A stretch of 7,899 nucleotides of DNA. Source: CBEUVQ01 sp965546615. GTDB taxonomy: Bacteria; Bacillota; Desulfotomaculia; Desulfotomaculales; Desulfohalotomaculaceae. The DNA is taken from assembly GCA_965546615.1 (NCBI GenBank), contig CBEUVQ010000060.1, positions 1 through 7,899 on the forward strand, given 5' to 3'. The first letter of the stretch is position 1. Every line of letters begins with the position of its first letter. The notes under the pieces were generated by a model, which was not told where the DNA came from, ran no database searches, and worked only from the letters and a program-made list of their open reading frames with translations. This document shows, piece after piece, positions 1-5,802 of this stretch. The translations under genes and the position numbers were made by a program.

Positions 1-570
1 GTTGTCTGACTTCATAATAATAAAGTCACCAATGCCGCTGCTGTCAAATTCCACCTGACCGCGCACTTGGTCGTTGACGGTAATAGTTTGATTTTCCGGC
101 ACTTTAAACCTAAGCACCGGCTTTCTTCCTTCCGCTTCCAGTTTAGCCCTTTCTTCCGGAGAAAGGTTGCGGCACTTTCCTAAGTAGCGCGGCAGTTCCC
201 CTTTAGCCATCAGCGCTTCGCGCTCTGCTGCCAGCTCTTCTTCGCTGCAGTAGCAGTAGTAAGCATATCCTTCATCCACCAATTTTTGCGCCAGGCGCCG
301 GTAAATATCCAACCGCTCTGTTTGCCGGTAAGGGCCGTTGGGGCCGCCGGCTTCAATCCCTTCGTCCCAATCAATTCCCAACCAGCGCAGTGCTTTTAAA
401 ATGTTTTCCTCTGATTCCCGTGAAGAGCGTTCCAGGTCGGTATCTTCAATTCTCACTAAAAACTTGCCGCCATGGCGGCGGGCAAACAACCAATTAAAAA
501 GTGCCGACCTCGCTCCGCCGATATGTAAAGGCCCCGTAGGACTGGGGGCAAAACGAACCTTGACTGTCAA
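1..570 (-). CDS. gltX: Glutamyl-tRNA synthetase, N-terminal part (runs off the window)
   Basis: Class I aminoacyl-tRNA synthetase that charges tRNA-Glu with glutamate in the cytoplasm. The window holds the first 190 codons; the rest lies beyond position 1. I read it from the sequence: it opens LTVKVRFAPSPTGPLHIGGA, with the ATP-binding HIGH-type motif (HIGG, residues 16-19), then RIEDTD (40-45) for the amino-acid pocket. Cysteines 106 and 108, Tyr129 and Cys133 (CYC ... YLGKC) match the CxC-YxxxC zinc site known in this family. The KMSKS loop and anticodon-binding domain are outside. The start is a TTG at 568-570, 7 bases after AAGGAGG (578-584); an ATG at 575-577 is out of frame. It follows glnS but is separated from it by a hairpin and has its own promoter-like sequence. 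Because glnS is also present, this enzyme could be Glu-specific (discriminating), but the anticodon-reading part that would show it is missing here. Confidence 0.96.
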   Translation of the reverse strand, partial: MTVKVRFAPSPTGPLHIGGARSALFNWLFARRHGGKFLVRIEDTDLERSSRESEENILKALRWLGIDWDEGIEAGGPNGPYRQTERLDIYRRLAQKLVDEGYAYYCYCSEEELAAEREALMAKGELPRYLGKCRNLSPEERAKLEAEGRKPVLRFKVPENQTITVNDQVRGQVEFDSSGIGDFIIMKSDN

Positions 571-617
571 AAAGCATCCTCCTTCATAAGCAATAATTAG
601 CAGTTCTCTAAATTGAT

Positions 618-648
618 ATTATATCATCTTTCACCGACTTGTACACAA
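618..648 (-). promoter_or_regulatory. Probable gltX promoter with extended -10
   Basis: On the minus strand TGATATAAT (618-626) is an exact extended -10 element (TGnTATAAT). The -35 is poor: TTGTGT at 643-648 with a 19-base spacer, or GTGTAC at 641-646 with 17. Extended -10 promoters tolerate weak -35 boxes. A start near 611 gives a leader of about 40 bases, too short for a T-box riboswitch. It lies just downstream of the glnS hairpin, which fits separate transcription of gltX. Confidence 0.65.
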
Positions 649-651
649 CAA

Positions 652-673
652 ACCCCTTCTGTGACGAAGGGGT
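652..673 (-). terminator. Probable intrinsic terminator after glnS
   Basis: Perfect 8-bp stem (ACCCCTTC, 652-659, with GAAGGGGT, 666-673) and a 6-base loop, 22 bases past the glnS stop. On the minus strand the stem is followed by TTTGTTGTG, a broken U-run, so termination may be incomplete and some read-through into gltX is possible. Confidence 0.6.
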
Positions 674-695
674 CAAAGTTAATGGTTTTTTGATG

Positions 696-2366
696 TTACT
701 TTTTTTGCATCTTCGCCCAAGAATCTTTTAAAGAAACAATTCGGTTAAATACCAACGTGCCGTTTGCCGTATCCGGATCTACACTGAAGTACCCTTGTCT
801 TAAAAACTGATAGCGATCAGCCGGTTTGGCATCGGCAAGGCCGGGTTCTACCAAACAAGCGCTCAGCACTTCCAAAGAATTGGGATTGATATTTTGTTTA
901 AAATCCCCATCCTCCTCCGGATTAGCTTTGGTAAAAAGGTGATCGTAAAGACGCACCTCAGCACTGACAGCATGAGCAGCAGAAACCCAGTGCAGCGTTC
1001 CTTTAACCTTTTTCCCGGAAGTATCCATCCCGCTGCGGGTAGCGGGATCGTAAGTACACCGCAGTTCAATGATTTCCCCGGTTTTTTCGTCCTTAATCAC
1101 TTCTTCACACTTGATAATATAAGCATGTTTTAATCTTACTTCTCTTCCCGGAGCAAGGCGGAAGAATTTCTTGGGTGGATTTTCCATAAAGTCACTTTTT
1201 TCAATGTAAATTACCCGGGAAAACGGCAGCTTTCTACTGCCCAACTCGGGGTTGTCTTGGTTGTATTCCGCATCCAACCACTCAACCTTATCTTCAGGGT
1301 AATTCTCAATCACTATTTTCAGCGGCCGCAGTACCGCCATCACCCGAGGCACTTTAAAATTCAAGTCATTCCGAATGCAGTGCTCCAAAAGGGCGATATC
1401 CACCATGCTTACCGCCTTGGCCACGCCAATCCGTTCGCAGAAGTCACGAATTGCCGCCGGTGTGTAACCGCGCCGCCGCAATCCGGAAACAGTTGGCATT
1501 CTGGGGTCATCCCAGCCGTTAACATACCCTTCTTCCACCAATTGACGCAGCTTACGCTTACTCATCACGGTATGGCTGAGATTAAGTCGCGCAAACTCAA
1601 TTTGCTGGGGCTTAGAGTTAAGTCCGGTTACATTTTCAATCACCCACTGATAAAGCGGGCGGTGATCTTCAAATTCACAGGTACAAATGGAATGCGTTAT
1701 TCCCTCAATGGCATCTGAGAGAGGATGAGCAAAATCATACATCGGATAAATACACCATTTATCTCCGGTGCGGTGATGATTGGTATGCTGAATGCGGTAA
1801 ATTACCGGATCGCGCATATTCAAATTCCCTGAATTCATATCAATTTTGGCGCGCAGCACTTTAGCACCGTCCGGAAACTCACCGGCGCGCATCCGCTCAA
1901 ATAAGTCCAGATTTTCTTCAACCGAACGGTTGCGGTACGGGCTTTCTTTGCCCGGTGTCGTTAGCGTTCCGCGATATTCTCTGATCTCGTCGGCACTCAA
2001 ATCATCAACATACGCTTTTCCCGCCTTGATTAACTGCACAGCAAATTGATAGAGCTGTTCAAAATAATCGGATGCATAAAACACCCGGTCATCCCAATCG
2101 TAGCCTAACCAGCGAACATCTTCTTTAATTGATTCCACATATTCCACATCTTCTTTGGTAGGGTTGGTATCGTCAAAGCGCAAATTGCACAGACCGTTGT
2201 ACTCCTCCGCAATACCAAAGTTTAAGCAGACTGATTTAGCATGTCCGATATGCAGGTAACCGTTCGGCTCAGGCGGAAACCGGGTATGCACCTTAGAGTT
2301 ATTTTTTCCTTCTTTTAAGTCTTGATCAATAATGTCATGAATAAAACTGGTAAACTTATCACTCAT
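696..2366 (-). CDS. glnS: Glutaminyl-tRNA synthetase
   Basis: Class Ib synthetase that attaches glutamine directly to tRNA-Gln. At 556 residues it is almost the length of the E. coli enzyme (554). Visible signatures: RFPPEPNGYLHIGHAKS with HIGH at 39-42; RFDDTNP with Asp66, and Tyr210 in YPMYDFAHPLSDAIEG, at the positions that contact glutamine in the E. coli enzyme; CTCEFEDHRPLY (228-239); the second ATP motif as VMSKR (267-271), the usual GlnRS form. The two beta-barrel anticodon-binding domains fill roughly 340-550. The ATG at 2364-2366 follows AGGAG (2376-2380) by 9 bases. It has a good promoter upstream and a hairpin downstream, so it can be a single-gene unit. Many Firmicutes lack this enzyme and make Gln-tRNA through GatCAB, so its presence is notable. 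All catalytic motifs are intact and nothing suggests decay. Confidence 0.98.
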   Translation of the reverse strand: MSDKFTSFIHDIIDQDLKEGKNNSKVHTRFPPEPNGYLHIGHAKSVCLNFGIAEEYNGLCNLRFDDTNPTKEDVEYVESIKEDVRWLGYDWDDRVFYASDYFEQLYQFAVQLIKAGKAYVDDLSADEIREYRGTLTTPGKESPYRNRSVEENLDLFERMRAGEFPDGAKVLRAKIDMNSGNLNMRDPVIYRIQHTNHHRTGDKWCIYPMYDFAHPLSDAIEGITHSICTCEFEDHRPLYQWVIENVTGLNSKPQQIEFARLNLSHTVMSKRKLRQLVEEGYVNGWDDPRMPTVSGLRRRGYTPAAIRDFCERIGVAKAVSMVDIALLEHCIRNDLNFKVPRVMAVLRPLKIVIENYPEDKVEWLDAEYNQDNPELGSRKLPFSRVIYIEKSDFMENPPKKFFRLAPGREVRLKHAYIIKCEEVIKDEKTGEIIELRCTYDPATRSGMDTSGKKVKGTLHWVSAAHAVSAEVRLYDHLFTKANPEEDGDFKQNINPNSLEVLSACLVEPGLADAKPADRYQFLRQGYFSVDPDTANGTLVFNRIVSLKDSWAKMQKK

Positions 2367-2388
2367 TACTTTTAGCTCCTCTTCGTAT

Positions 2389-2404
2389 TTAAACTACAGT
2401 TTAA
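2389..2404. repeat. 16-bp dyad near the glnS transcription start
   Basis: TTAAACTACAGTTTAA: 7-bp arms around a 2-base centre, a few bases downstream of the glnS -10 box and so across the expected transcription start. The position suits an operator. It shares the heptamer TAAACTA (reverse TAGTTTA) with the arms of the carD inverted repeat, but in AT-rich DNA this may be chance. Confidence 0.4.
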
Positions 2405-2406
2405 CA

Positions 2407-2436
2407 GTTATATTGCTATGAGATGTCTACTTTCAA
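2407..2436 (-). promoter_or_regulatory. Probable glnS promoter
   Basis: On the minus strand TTGAAA (2431-2436) and TATAAC (2407-2412) are separated by 18 bases; each differs from consensus by one base. Transcription would start near 2400, about 35 bases before the ATG. There is no room for a T-box leader. The ispF-glnS gap holds no convincing terminator, so read-through from ispF may add to expression. Confidence 0.65.
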
Positions 2437-2486
2437 CATATTTTCCCAAAATCCTTTTTCTTATAAGCAAATATCCCAACAGCGGG

Positions 2487-2954
2487 CTATTCTATCGTAC
2501 ATACCGCATAAGCGGCAATTCCTTCTCCCCGTCCGGCAAATCCCAAGTGTTCGGTGGTAGTGGCTTTAACATTGACTGCCGAGCAGTGAATATTCAAGAC
2601 GCGCGCAAGATTCTCCCGCATTGTGCTGATATGCGGCGCCATCTTCGGCGCTTGGGCCACCACTACCGCATCCACGTTATTCACTTTATAACCCCGGTCC
2701 GAAAGCTTTCTTTTTACTTCGGACAGCAGTTTAATGCTGGAGATACCTTTATATCGGTCATCACTGTCAGGAAAATGCTGTCCGATGTCGCCCAGCCCCG
2801 CTGCCCCCAATAAAGCATCCATAATCGCATGGGTCAGCACGTCGGCATCAGAGTGCCCGTCAAGCCCTTGTTCAAAAGCAATGTCCACCCCGCCGATAAT
2901 TAAAGGGCGGTCAGCAGCCAGGCGATGCACATCATACCCAACACCTACTCGCAA
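2487..2954 (-). CDS. ispF: 2-C-methyl-D-erythritol 2,4-cyclodiphosphate synthase
   Basis: MEP-pathway enzyme that cyclises CDP-methylerythritol 2-phosphate to methylerythritol cyclodiphosphate, releasing CMP. At 155 residues it is a standard-length trimer-forming IspF. Zinc ligands Asp8 and His10 (GYDVHRL) and His42 (in DGHSDADVLTHAI) are present, as are the nucleotide-site TTTEHLGF segment (132-139) and the closing GRGEGIAAYA. The start is a TTG at 2952-2954 with a perfect AGGAGG (2963-2968) 8 bases before it; this fits the usual MRVGVGYDVH N-terminus. It overlaps the end of ispD by 10 bases, so translation of the two is probably coupled. IspE, which works between IspD and IspF, is not in the window. 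Confidence 0.97.
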   Translation of the reverse strand: MRVGVGYDVHRLAADRPLIIGGVDIAFEQGLDGHSDADVLTHAIMDALLGAAGLGDIGQHFPDSDDRYKGISSIKLLSEVKRKLSDRGYKVNNVDAVVVAQAPKMAPHISTMRENLARVLNIHCSAVNVKATTTEHLGFAGRGEGIAAYAVCTIE

Positions 2955-3658
2955 TTGGCCTTCCTCCTCTTTAAAATCTCCTCTGCCAAAAGAATATCTT
3001 CCGGCGTAGTAATTTTAATGTTTTCGTAGCTGCCGCGCACCAAATGAACAGGCTGCCCCGCTTTTTCAACCAATGATGCATCGTCTGTTCCGAAGTAATT
3101 ATTCTGTTCCGCCTGCCGATAAGCATCAAGCAGCAGTTGGTACTTAAAAACCTGCGGCGTCTGCACCGCCCACAAACGATCTCTCGGCGGGGTACTGAGC
3201 ACCTGCCCGTTGGTATCGGCCAGCTTAACGGTATCTTTGACCGGTACCGCCACCACCGCACTGCCTTTTTCTTGGGCAGCAAAAACAGCATTTAATAAAA
3301 TGTCAGCGGTAAGAAGCGGCCTCGCCCCGTCGTGCACAACCACAACATCATCCGCTTTGGCGGGCAGTGCCTTTAAACCGTTATATACCGAGTGCTGGCG
3401 GCAATCCCCACCGGGAACTACCGCCAGCAATTTTTGAAAGTTATATTTACCCGCAATTTGTTCTTCGCACCACGAAACATCTTTCTCTCCAACCACCAAA
3501 ACAATTCCTTTGATTACCGGGCAATCTTCAAAAACCGACAAAGTATGCGTCAGCACCGGCAGCCCGCAAATCTGCAAATATTGTTTTTTTACCTTTGTAC
3601 CCATCCTGCTGCCGCTTCCCGCAGCAGGAATGACAGCAAATACATCAACCAATGGCAT
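2945..3658 (-). CDS. ispD: 2-C-methyl-D-erythritol 4-phosphate cytidylyltransferase
   Basis: Couples MEP with CTP to give CDP-methylerythritol plus pyrophosphate, the third MEP-pathway step. The 237 residues match the family. Motifs in order: the CTP-binding PAAGSGSRMGTKVKKQY (11-27), with the Arg and Lys that stabilise the transition state; VVHDGARPLL (107-116); VPVKDTVKLAD (138-148); RDRLWAVQTPQVF (159-171); GTDDASLVE (190-198) and IKITTPEDILLAE near the end. The first 14 bases lie inside the end of yacL. The ATG (3656-3658) is only 3 bases from a GGAG, whereas a TTG at 3650-3652 (dropping two residues) is 9 bases from it; I keep the ATG, but coupling to yacL translation could make either work. 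Confidence 0.96.
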   Translation of the reverse strand: MPLVDVFAVIPAAGSGSRMGTKVKKQYLQICGLPVLTHTLSVFEDCPVIKGIVLVVGEKDVSWCEEQIAGKYNFQKLLAVVPGGDCRQHSVYNGLKALPAKADDVVVVHDGARPLLTADILLNAVFAAQEKGSAVVAVPVKDTVKLADTNGQVLSTPPRDRLWAVQTPQVFKYQLLLDAYRQAEQNNYFGTDDASLVEKAGQPVHLVRGSYENIKITTPEDILLAEEILKRRKANCE

Positions 3659-4790
3659 TCACTCCGCTATTCTGATGTGTTGAATCAACCCGGCGGCCGC
3701 CGGTTTTAGGTTTGGCAAAAATCATCCGTCCGGCAGCAGTTTGCAGCACACTGGTCACTTCTACCACAATTTTCTGGTTCATATGTTTTTTGCCGCCGTC
3801 TACTACAATCATGGTACCGTCATCTAAATATGCCAGCCCCTGGCCGAGCTCCTTACCTTCCTTCACCACCTGCACATTCATTTCTTCACCGGGCAGCGCA
3901 ATTGGTTTAACAGCATTGGATAACTCGTTGATATTCAGCACTTTAACACCGTGCAGTTCAGCAACTTTGTTTAAGTTGTAGTCATTGGTCAAAATTTTGG
4001 CATTCAGCTTTTCCGCAAGTTTAACCAGTTTAGCATCTACCTCTGCAATGTCATCCAAACCTTTCACGTTTTCATAAATTTGCACTTTTATATCCGGCAA
4101 ATTTTTGCGCATATAGTTTAGAATATCTAAACCGCGCCGCCCCCGATTGCGCTTTAAAAGGTCGGAAGAATCCGCAATATGCCGCAGCTCATCAACAACA
4201 AAAGCGGGAACAAGCAGCACCCCTTCAATAAAACCGCTCTCACAGAGATCAGCAATGCGCCCGTCGATAATTACGCTGGTGTCCAAAAGTTTTACAGTGC
4301 TTTGCGCTTTCGCTTCGGATTTAAACAGCCGTTCCTTTCCGAAGCGGGGAAAGCTGGCAAAAAAACTTGTCAATTCTTCACGCTTCTTAATGCCCACTGT
4401 CAGGCCTAAATAACCTAACAGCATGGTTATTAACAGCCAAACTACCTTTCCTACCGGGCCAATGGCCGATAAGGTAGATCCTAATAAATTAGCAATTATA
4501 AGTCCAAAGATTAATCCGATTGTACCCATTACTAAATCTAAGATCGGCATTTTAGCTAAGTACTGATCGATATAAGCGGTAAATTTAAGAGACAGCTTGA
4601 TAATCCACGGGGAAAACAAAACGCCGGCCAATCCCCCAATGAAAGTACTGAGGATCAGCAAACCAACCTTTAAATGCGGCACGTCCTGCACAGCAGTGAT
4701 AATTTGTTTTTGTTCAATGTAAAGACCGACATACAAACCCAGTACCGAAAACATTAACACCAGCAACCCATAGACTGCTTTTCTTAACAC
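3645..4790 (-). CDS. yacL: Membrane-anchored PIN-TRAM domain protein, YacL family
   Basis: Four hydrophobic stretches (about residues 5-25, 42-63, 86-106, 115-133) anchor it in the membrane. A cytoplasmic PIN nuclease-like domain follows (about 166-290: KLLDTSVIIDGRIADL with Asp170, VVDELRHIAD with Glu201, VDAKLVKLAE, and ILTNDYNL with Asp270), then a TRAM-type RNA-binding domain (about 295-360). This is the layout of B. subtilis YacL, whose gene is likewise next to disA and ispD. PIN acidic residues suggest metal-dependent RNA cleavage, but the substrate is not evident from sequence. The protein is 381 residues from a GTG at 4788-4790, 6 bases after AAAGGAGGT (4797-4805). An upstream in-frame TTG at 4806-4808 lies against that ribosome site and would have none of its own. 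It heads the yacL-ispD-ispF cluster. Confidence 0.93.
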   Translation of the reverse strand: MLRKAVYGLLVLMFSVLGLYVGLYIEQKQIITAVQDVPHLKVGLLILSTFIGGLAGVLFSPWIIKLSLKFTAYIDQYLAKMPILDLVMGTIGLIFGLIIANLLGSTLSAIGPVGKVVWLLITMLLGYLGLTVGIKKREELTSFFASFPRFGKERLFKSEAKAQSTVKLLDTSVIIDGRIADLCESGFIEGVLLVPAFVVDELRHIADSSDLLKRNRGRRGLDILNYMRKNLPDIKVQIYENVKGLDDIAEVDAKLVKLAEKLNAKILTNDYNLNKVAELHGVKVLNINELSNAVKPIALPGEEMNVQVVKEGKELGQGLAYLDDGTMIVVDGGKKHMNQKIVVEVTSVLQTAAGRMIFAKPKTGGRRVDSTHQNSGVNAIG

Positions 4791-4810
4791 TTTTTCACCT
4801 CCTTTCAAAA

Positions 4811-4853
4811 AGCAATATAAAAAGCATTATAAAAAAGCATTATATACATTATA
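4811..4853. repeat. AT-rich repeated -10-like units upstream of yacL
   Basis: Plus-strand units AGCAATATAAAA (4811), AGCATTATAAAAA (4823) and AGCATTATATAC (4836) repeat every 12-13 bases, followed by another ATTATA. On the minus strand this gives three exact TATAAT boxes (4826-4831, 4839-4844, 4848-4853) and one TATATT (4814-4819). Only the farthest has a spaced -35. Confidence 0.6.
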
Positions 4854-4877
4854 AAAAAATAATCGCATTTAATTCAA
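4848..4877 (-). promoter_or_regulatory. Probable promoter of the yacL-ispD-ispF cluster
   Basis: Minus-strand TTGAAT (4872-4877), an 18-base spacer ending in a T-run, and TATAAT (4848-4853). It sits between the carD terminator and the yacL ribosome site, which fits independent transcription. The leader would be about 50 bases and would carry the TATAAT repeats. Confidence 0.65.
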
Positions 4878-4904
4878 CCATAATTTGGCGAATGATGCCG
4901 CCGG

Positions 4905-4936
4905 ATAAGAAAAACGTCAGAACTAATTCTGACGTT
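4905..4936 (-). terminator. Intrinsic terminator of carD
   Basis: A 10-bp perfect stem (4913-4922 with 4927-4936), a 4-base loop, and a minus-strand run TTTCTTAT after it, starting 2 bases past the carD stop. It separates carD from the yacL cluster. Confidence 0.88.
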
Positions 4937-4938
4937 GT

Positions 4939-5412
4939 CTATGCCAAGGCCTTTTCAATTAATGACTGCGCTTTGTCTTCTTCCAATTCGGTTGCCAACA
5001 CAAGTTCACTGATCAATATTTGCCGGGCATTTTCTAACATTTTTCTTTCTCCGGAAGATAATCCCTTTTCTTTTTCCCGCTTAAAGAGATTACGCACTAC
5101 CTCGGCAACCTTATAAATATCGCCGCTTTTAATCTTTTCTAAATTCGCCCGATATCTTCTGTTCCAATTGCCCGACATAGCGGTTGTCTCTTTACCGAGA
5201 ATGTTCATTACTTCCTTTACGTCCTGCTGCTTGATTACCTCGCGCAGTCCCGTGTTTTTGCCTGTTATCGGTATCATTACTTTCATATCTCCGACAGGAA
5301 GGCGCAAAATATAATACCGACGTTTTTCACCCAACACTTCTTTTTCTTCTATGGCTTCAATAATCCCAGCACCATGCATAGGGTAAACTACTTTGTCCCC
5401 TATCTTGAACAA
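4939..5412 (-). CDS. carD: CarD/CdnL-family RNA polymerase-binding regulator
   Basis: Small transcription factor of the CarD_CdnL_TRCF family, which binds the RNA polymerase beta subunit and alters open-complex stability at promoters. The N-terminal Tudor-like interaction domain spans about residues 1-60 (FKIGDKVVYPMHGAGIIEAI ... YYILRLPVGDMKVMIP). The helical DNA-contacting domain follows, with Trp83 in GNWNRRYRANLEKIKSGD, matching the tryptophan that wedges into the upstream edge of the bubble in mycobacterial CarD. At 157 residues the length is typical. The start is the TTG at 5410-5412, 6 bases after AAAAGGGGGG. The longer open frame reaches 5526, but that would put coding sequence across both promoters, and the extra residues are unlike the family. 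It forms a single-gene unit with strong promoters and its own terminator. Confidence 0.94.
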   Translation of the reverse strand: MFKIGDKVVYPMHGAGIIEAIEEKEVLGEKRRYYILRLPVGDMKVMIPITGKNTGLREVIKQQDVKEVMNILGKETTAMSGNWNRRYRANLEKIKSGDIYKVAEVVRNLFKREKEKGLSSGERKMLENARQILISELVLATELEEDKAQSLIEKALA

Positions 5413-5442
5413 GTTCAGCCCCCCTTTTCTTTTACCAGGTTT

Positions 5443-5471
5443 ATTATAGCACAAAAAGCACTTCCTGTCAA
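5443..5471 (-). promoter_or_regulatory. carD promoter, proximal, perfect consensus
   Basis: Minus-strand TTGACA (5466-5471), a 17-base spacer, and TATAAT (5443-5448), preceded by TGC so that it is also an extended -10. Every recognised base matches sigma-A consensus. Transcription would start near 5436, about 24 bases before the TTG codon and just ahead of the ribosome site. Confidence 0.92.
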
Positions 5472-5506
5472 AGTAAACTATGATTATAGCACAGGCATAG
5501 TTTACT
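5472..5506. promoter_or_regulatory. Operator-like inverted repeat over the carD promoters
   Basis: Perfect 11-bp arms AGTAAACTATG (5472-5482) and CATAGTTTACT (5496-5506) with a 13-base gap. One arm fills the spacer of the distal promoter, and its -10 box lies in the gap. The other arm follows that -10 and abuts the -35 of the proximal promoter. The upstream arm lies outside the expected transcripts, so this acts as DNA (a protein site), not as an RNA hairpin. The binding protein is unknown. Confidence 0.7.
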
Positions 5507-5511
5507 GTCAA
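5483..5511 (-). promoter_or_regulatory. carD promoter, distal, perfect consensus
   Basis: Minus-strand TTGACA (5506-5511), a 17-base spacer and TATAAT (5483-5488), again with TGC before the -10. It is exactly 40 bp upstream of the proximal promoter, and the two share TTGACAG at the -35 and TGTGCTATAAT at the -10. Its -10 is flanked by the arms of the inverted repeat. Confidence 0.9.
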
Positions 5512-5736
5512 TAAATTTTTGCACACAGCAGCATGCAGCTTGCAGATTTAACCGTCTTACATTATTTCACAAAACGCGGTATATCCTTTTAAGCAGCCGA
5601 CGCATATTTTCGCTGCCCTGCTGAACACTGTTTATCCTTGAGCTGTTTTGGGCGTTATTTCGTGAAGTTCTGACTTAAGCCGTTCCCATTTTTTATGCTG
5701 CGAAAATTTATTTTTCAGCTTACCGCAGCAGTACGT
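5512..5736. other. Spacer between divergent promoters, no gene seen
   Basis: About 225 bases between the carD promoters and the promoter of the plus-strand gene. I see no supported gene or known RNA. It contains three 7-bp GCAGNNT units in tandem (5528-5548) and a 7-bp inverted repeat TGCTGCG/CGCAGCA (5696-5702, 5724-5730) around an AT-rich 21-base loop, just ahead of the next -35 box. The AT-rich loop might act as an UP-like element. A minus-strand ATG frame of 12 codons (5567-5605) has no clear ribosome site. Confidence 0.5.
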
Positions 5737-5766
5737 TTGACAAATGCCTAAAATGACGGATATAAT
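5737..5766 (+). promoter_or_regulatory. Promoter of the small Cys-rich gene
   Basis: TTGACA (5737-5742), an 18-base spacer and TATAAT (5761-5766). Both boxes match consensus exactly. Transcription would start near 5773, about 30 bases before the TTG start and ahead of AAGGAG (5789-5794). Confidence 0.88.
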
Positions 5767-5802
5767 TTATTTGTGTTCATCACTTTATAAGGAGTGAATG
5801 CC

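Noticed and set aside
571..650. T-box riboswitch upstream of gltX or glnS
   Set aside because: Expected with Firmicute synthetase genes, but both leaders are only about 35-40 bases and no T-box antiterminator sequence is present.
1257..1718. 153-codon plus-strand open frame
   Set aside because: Entirely antisense to glnS, which has every GlnRS motif; this frame has no recognisable domain and no ribosome site.
2418..2813. 131-codon plus-strand open frame
   Set aside because: Antisense to ispF and the glnS promoter; composition follows the shadow of the real gene.
4791..4808. Upstream TTG start for yacL adding six residues
   Set aside because: Those codons are the ribosome site AAAGGAGGT itself; the GTG at 4788-4790 is correctly spaced after it.
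5413..5526. 38-codon N-terminal extension of carD
   Set aside because: It would run through both consensus promoters and the ribosome site, and its Cys-rich hydrophobic residues are unlike the family N-terminus; the TTG at 5410-5412 has the proper ribosome site.
5567..5674. Minus-strand open stretch of 35 codons ending MRRLLKRIYRVL
   Set aside because: The only ATG leaves 12 codons, there is no convincing ribosome site, and it lies in a spacer between promoters; kept only as part of the spacer description.
5512..5736. c-di-AMP (ydaO-type) riboswitch near disA
   Set aside because: I looked because of disA, but found no matching conserved core or multi-helix layout, only short GCAGC/GCTGC pairings.
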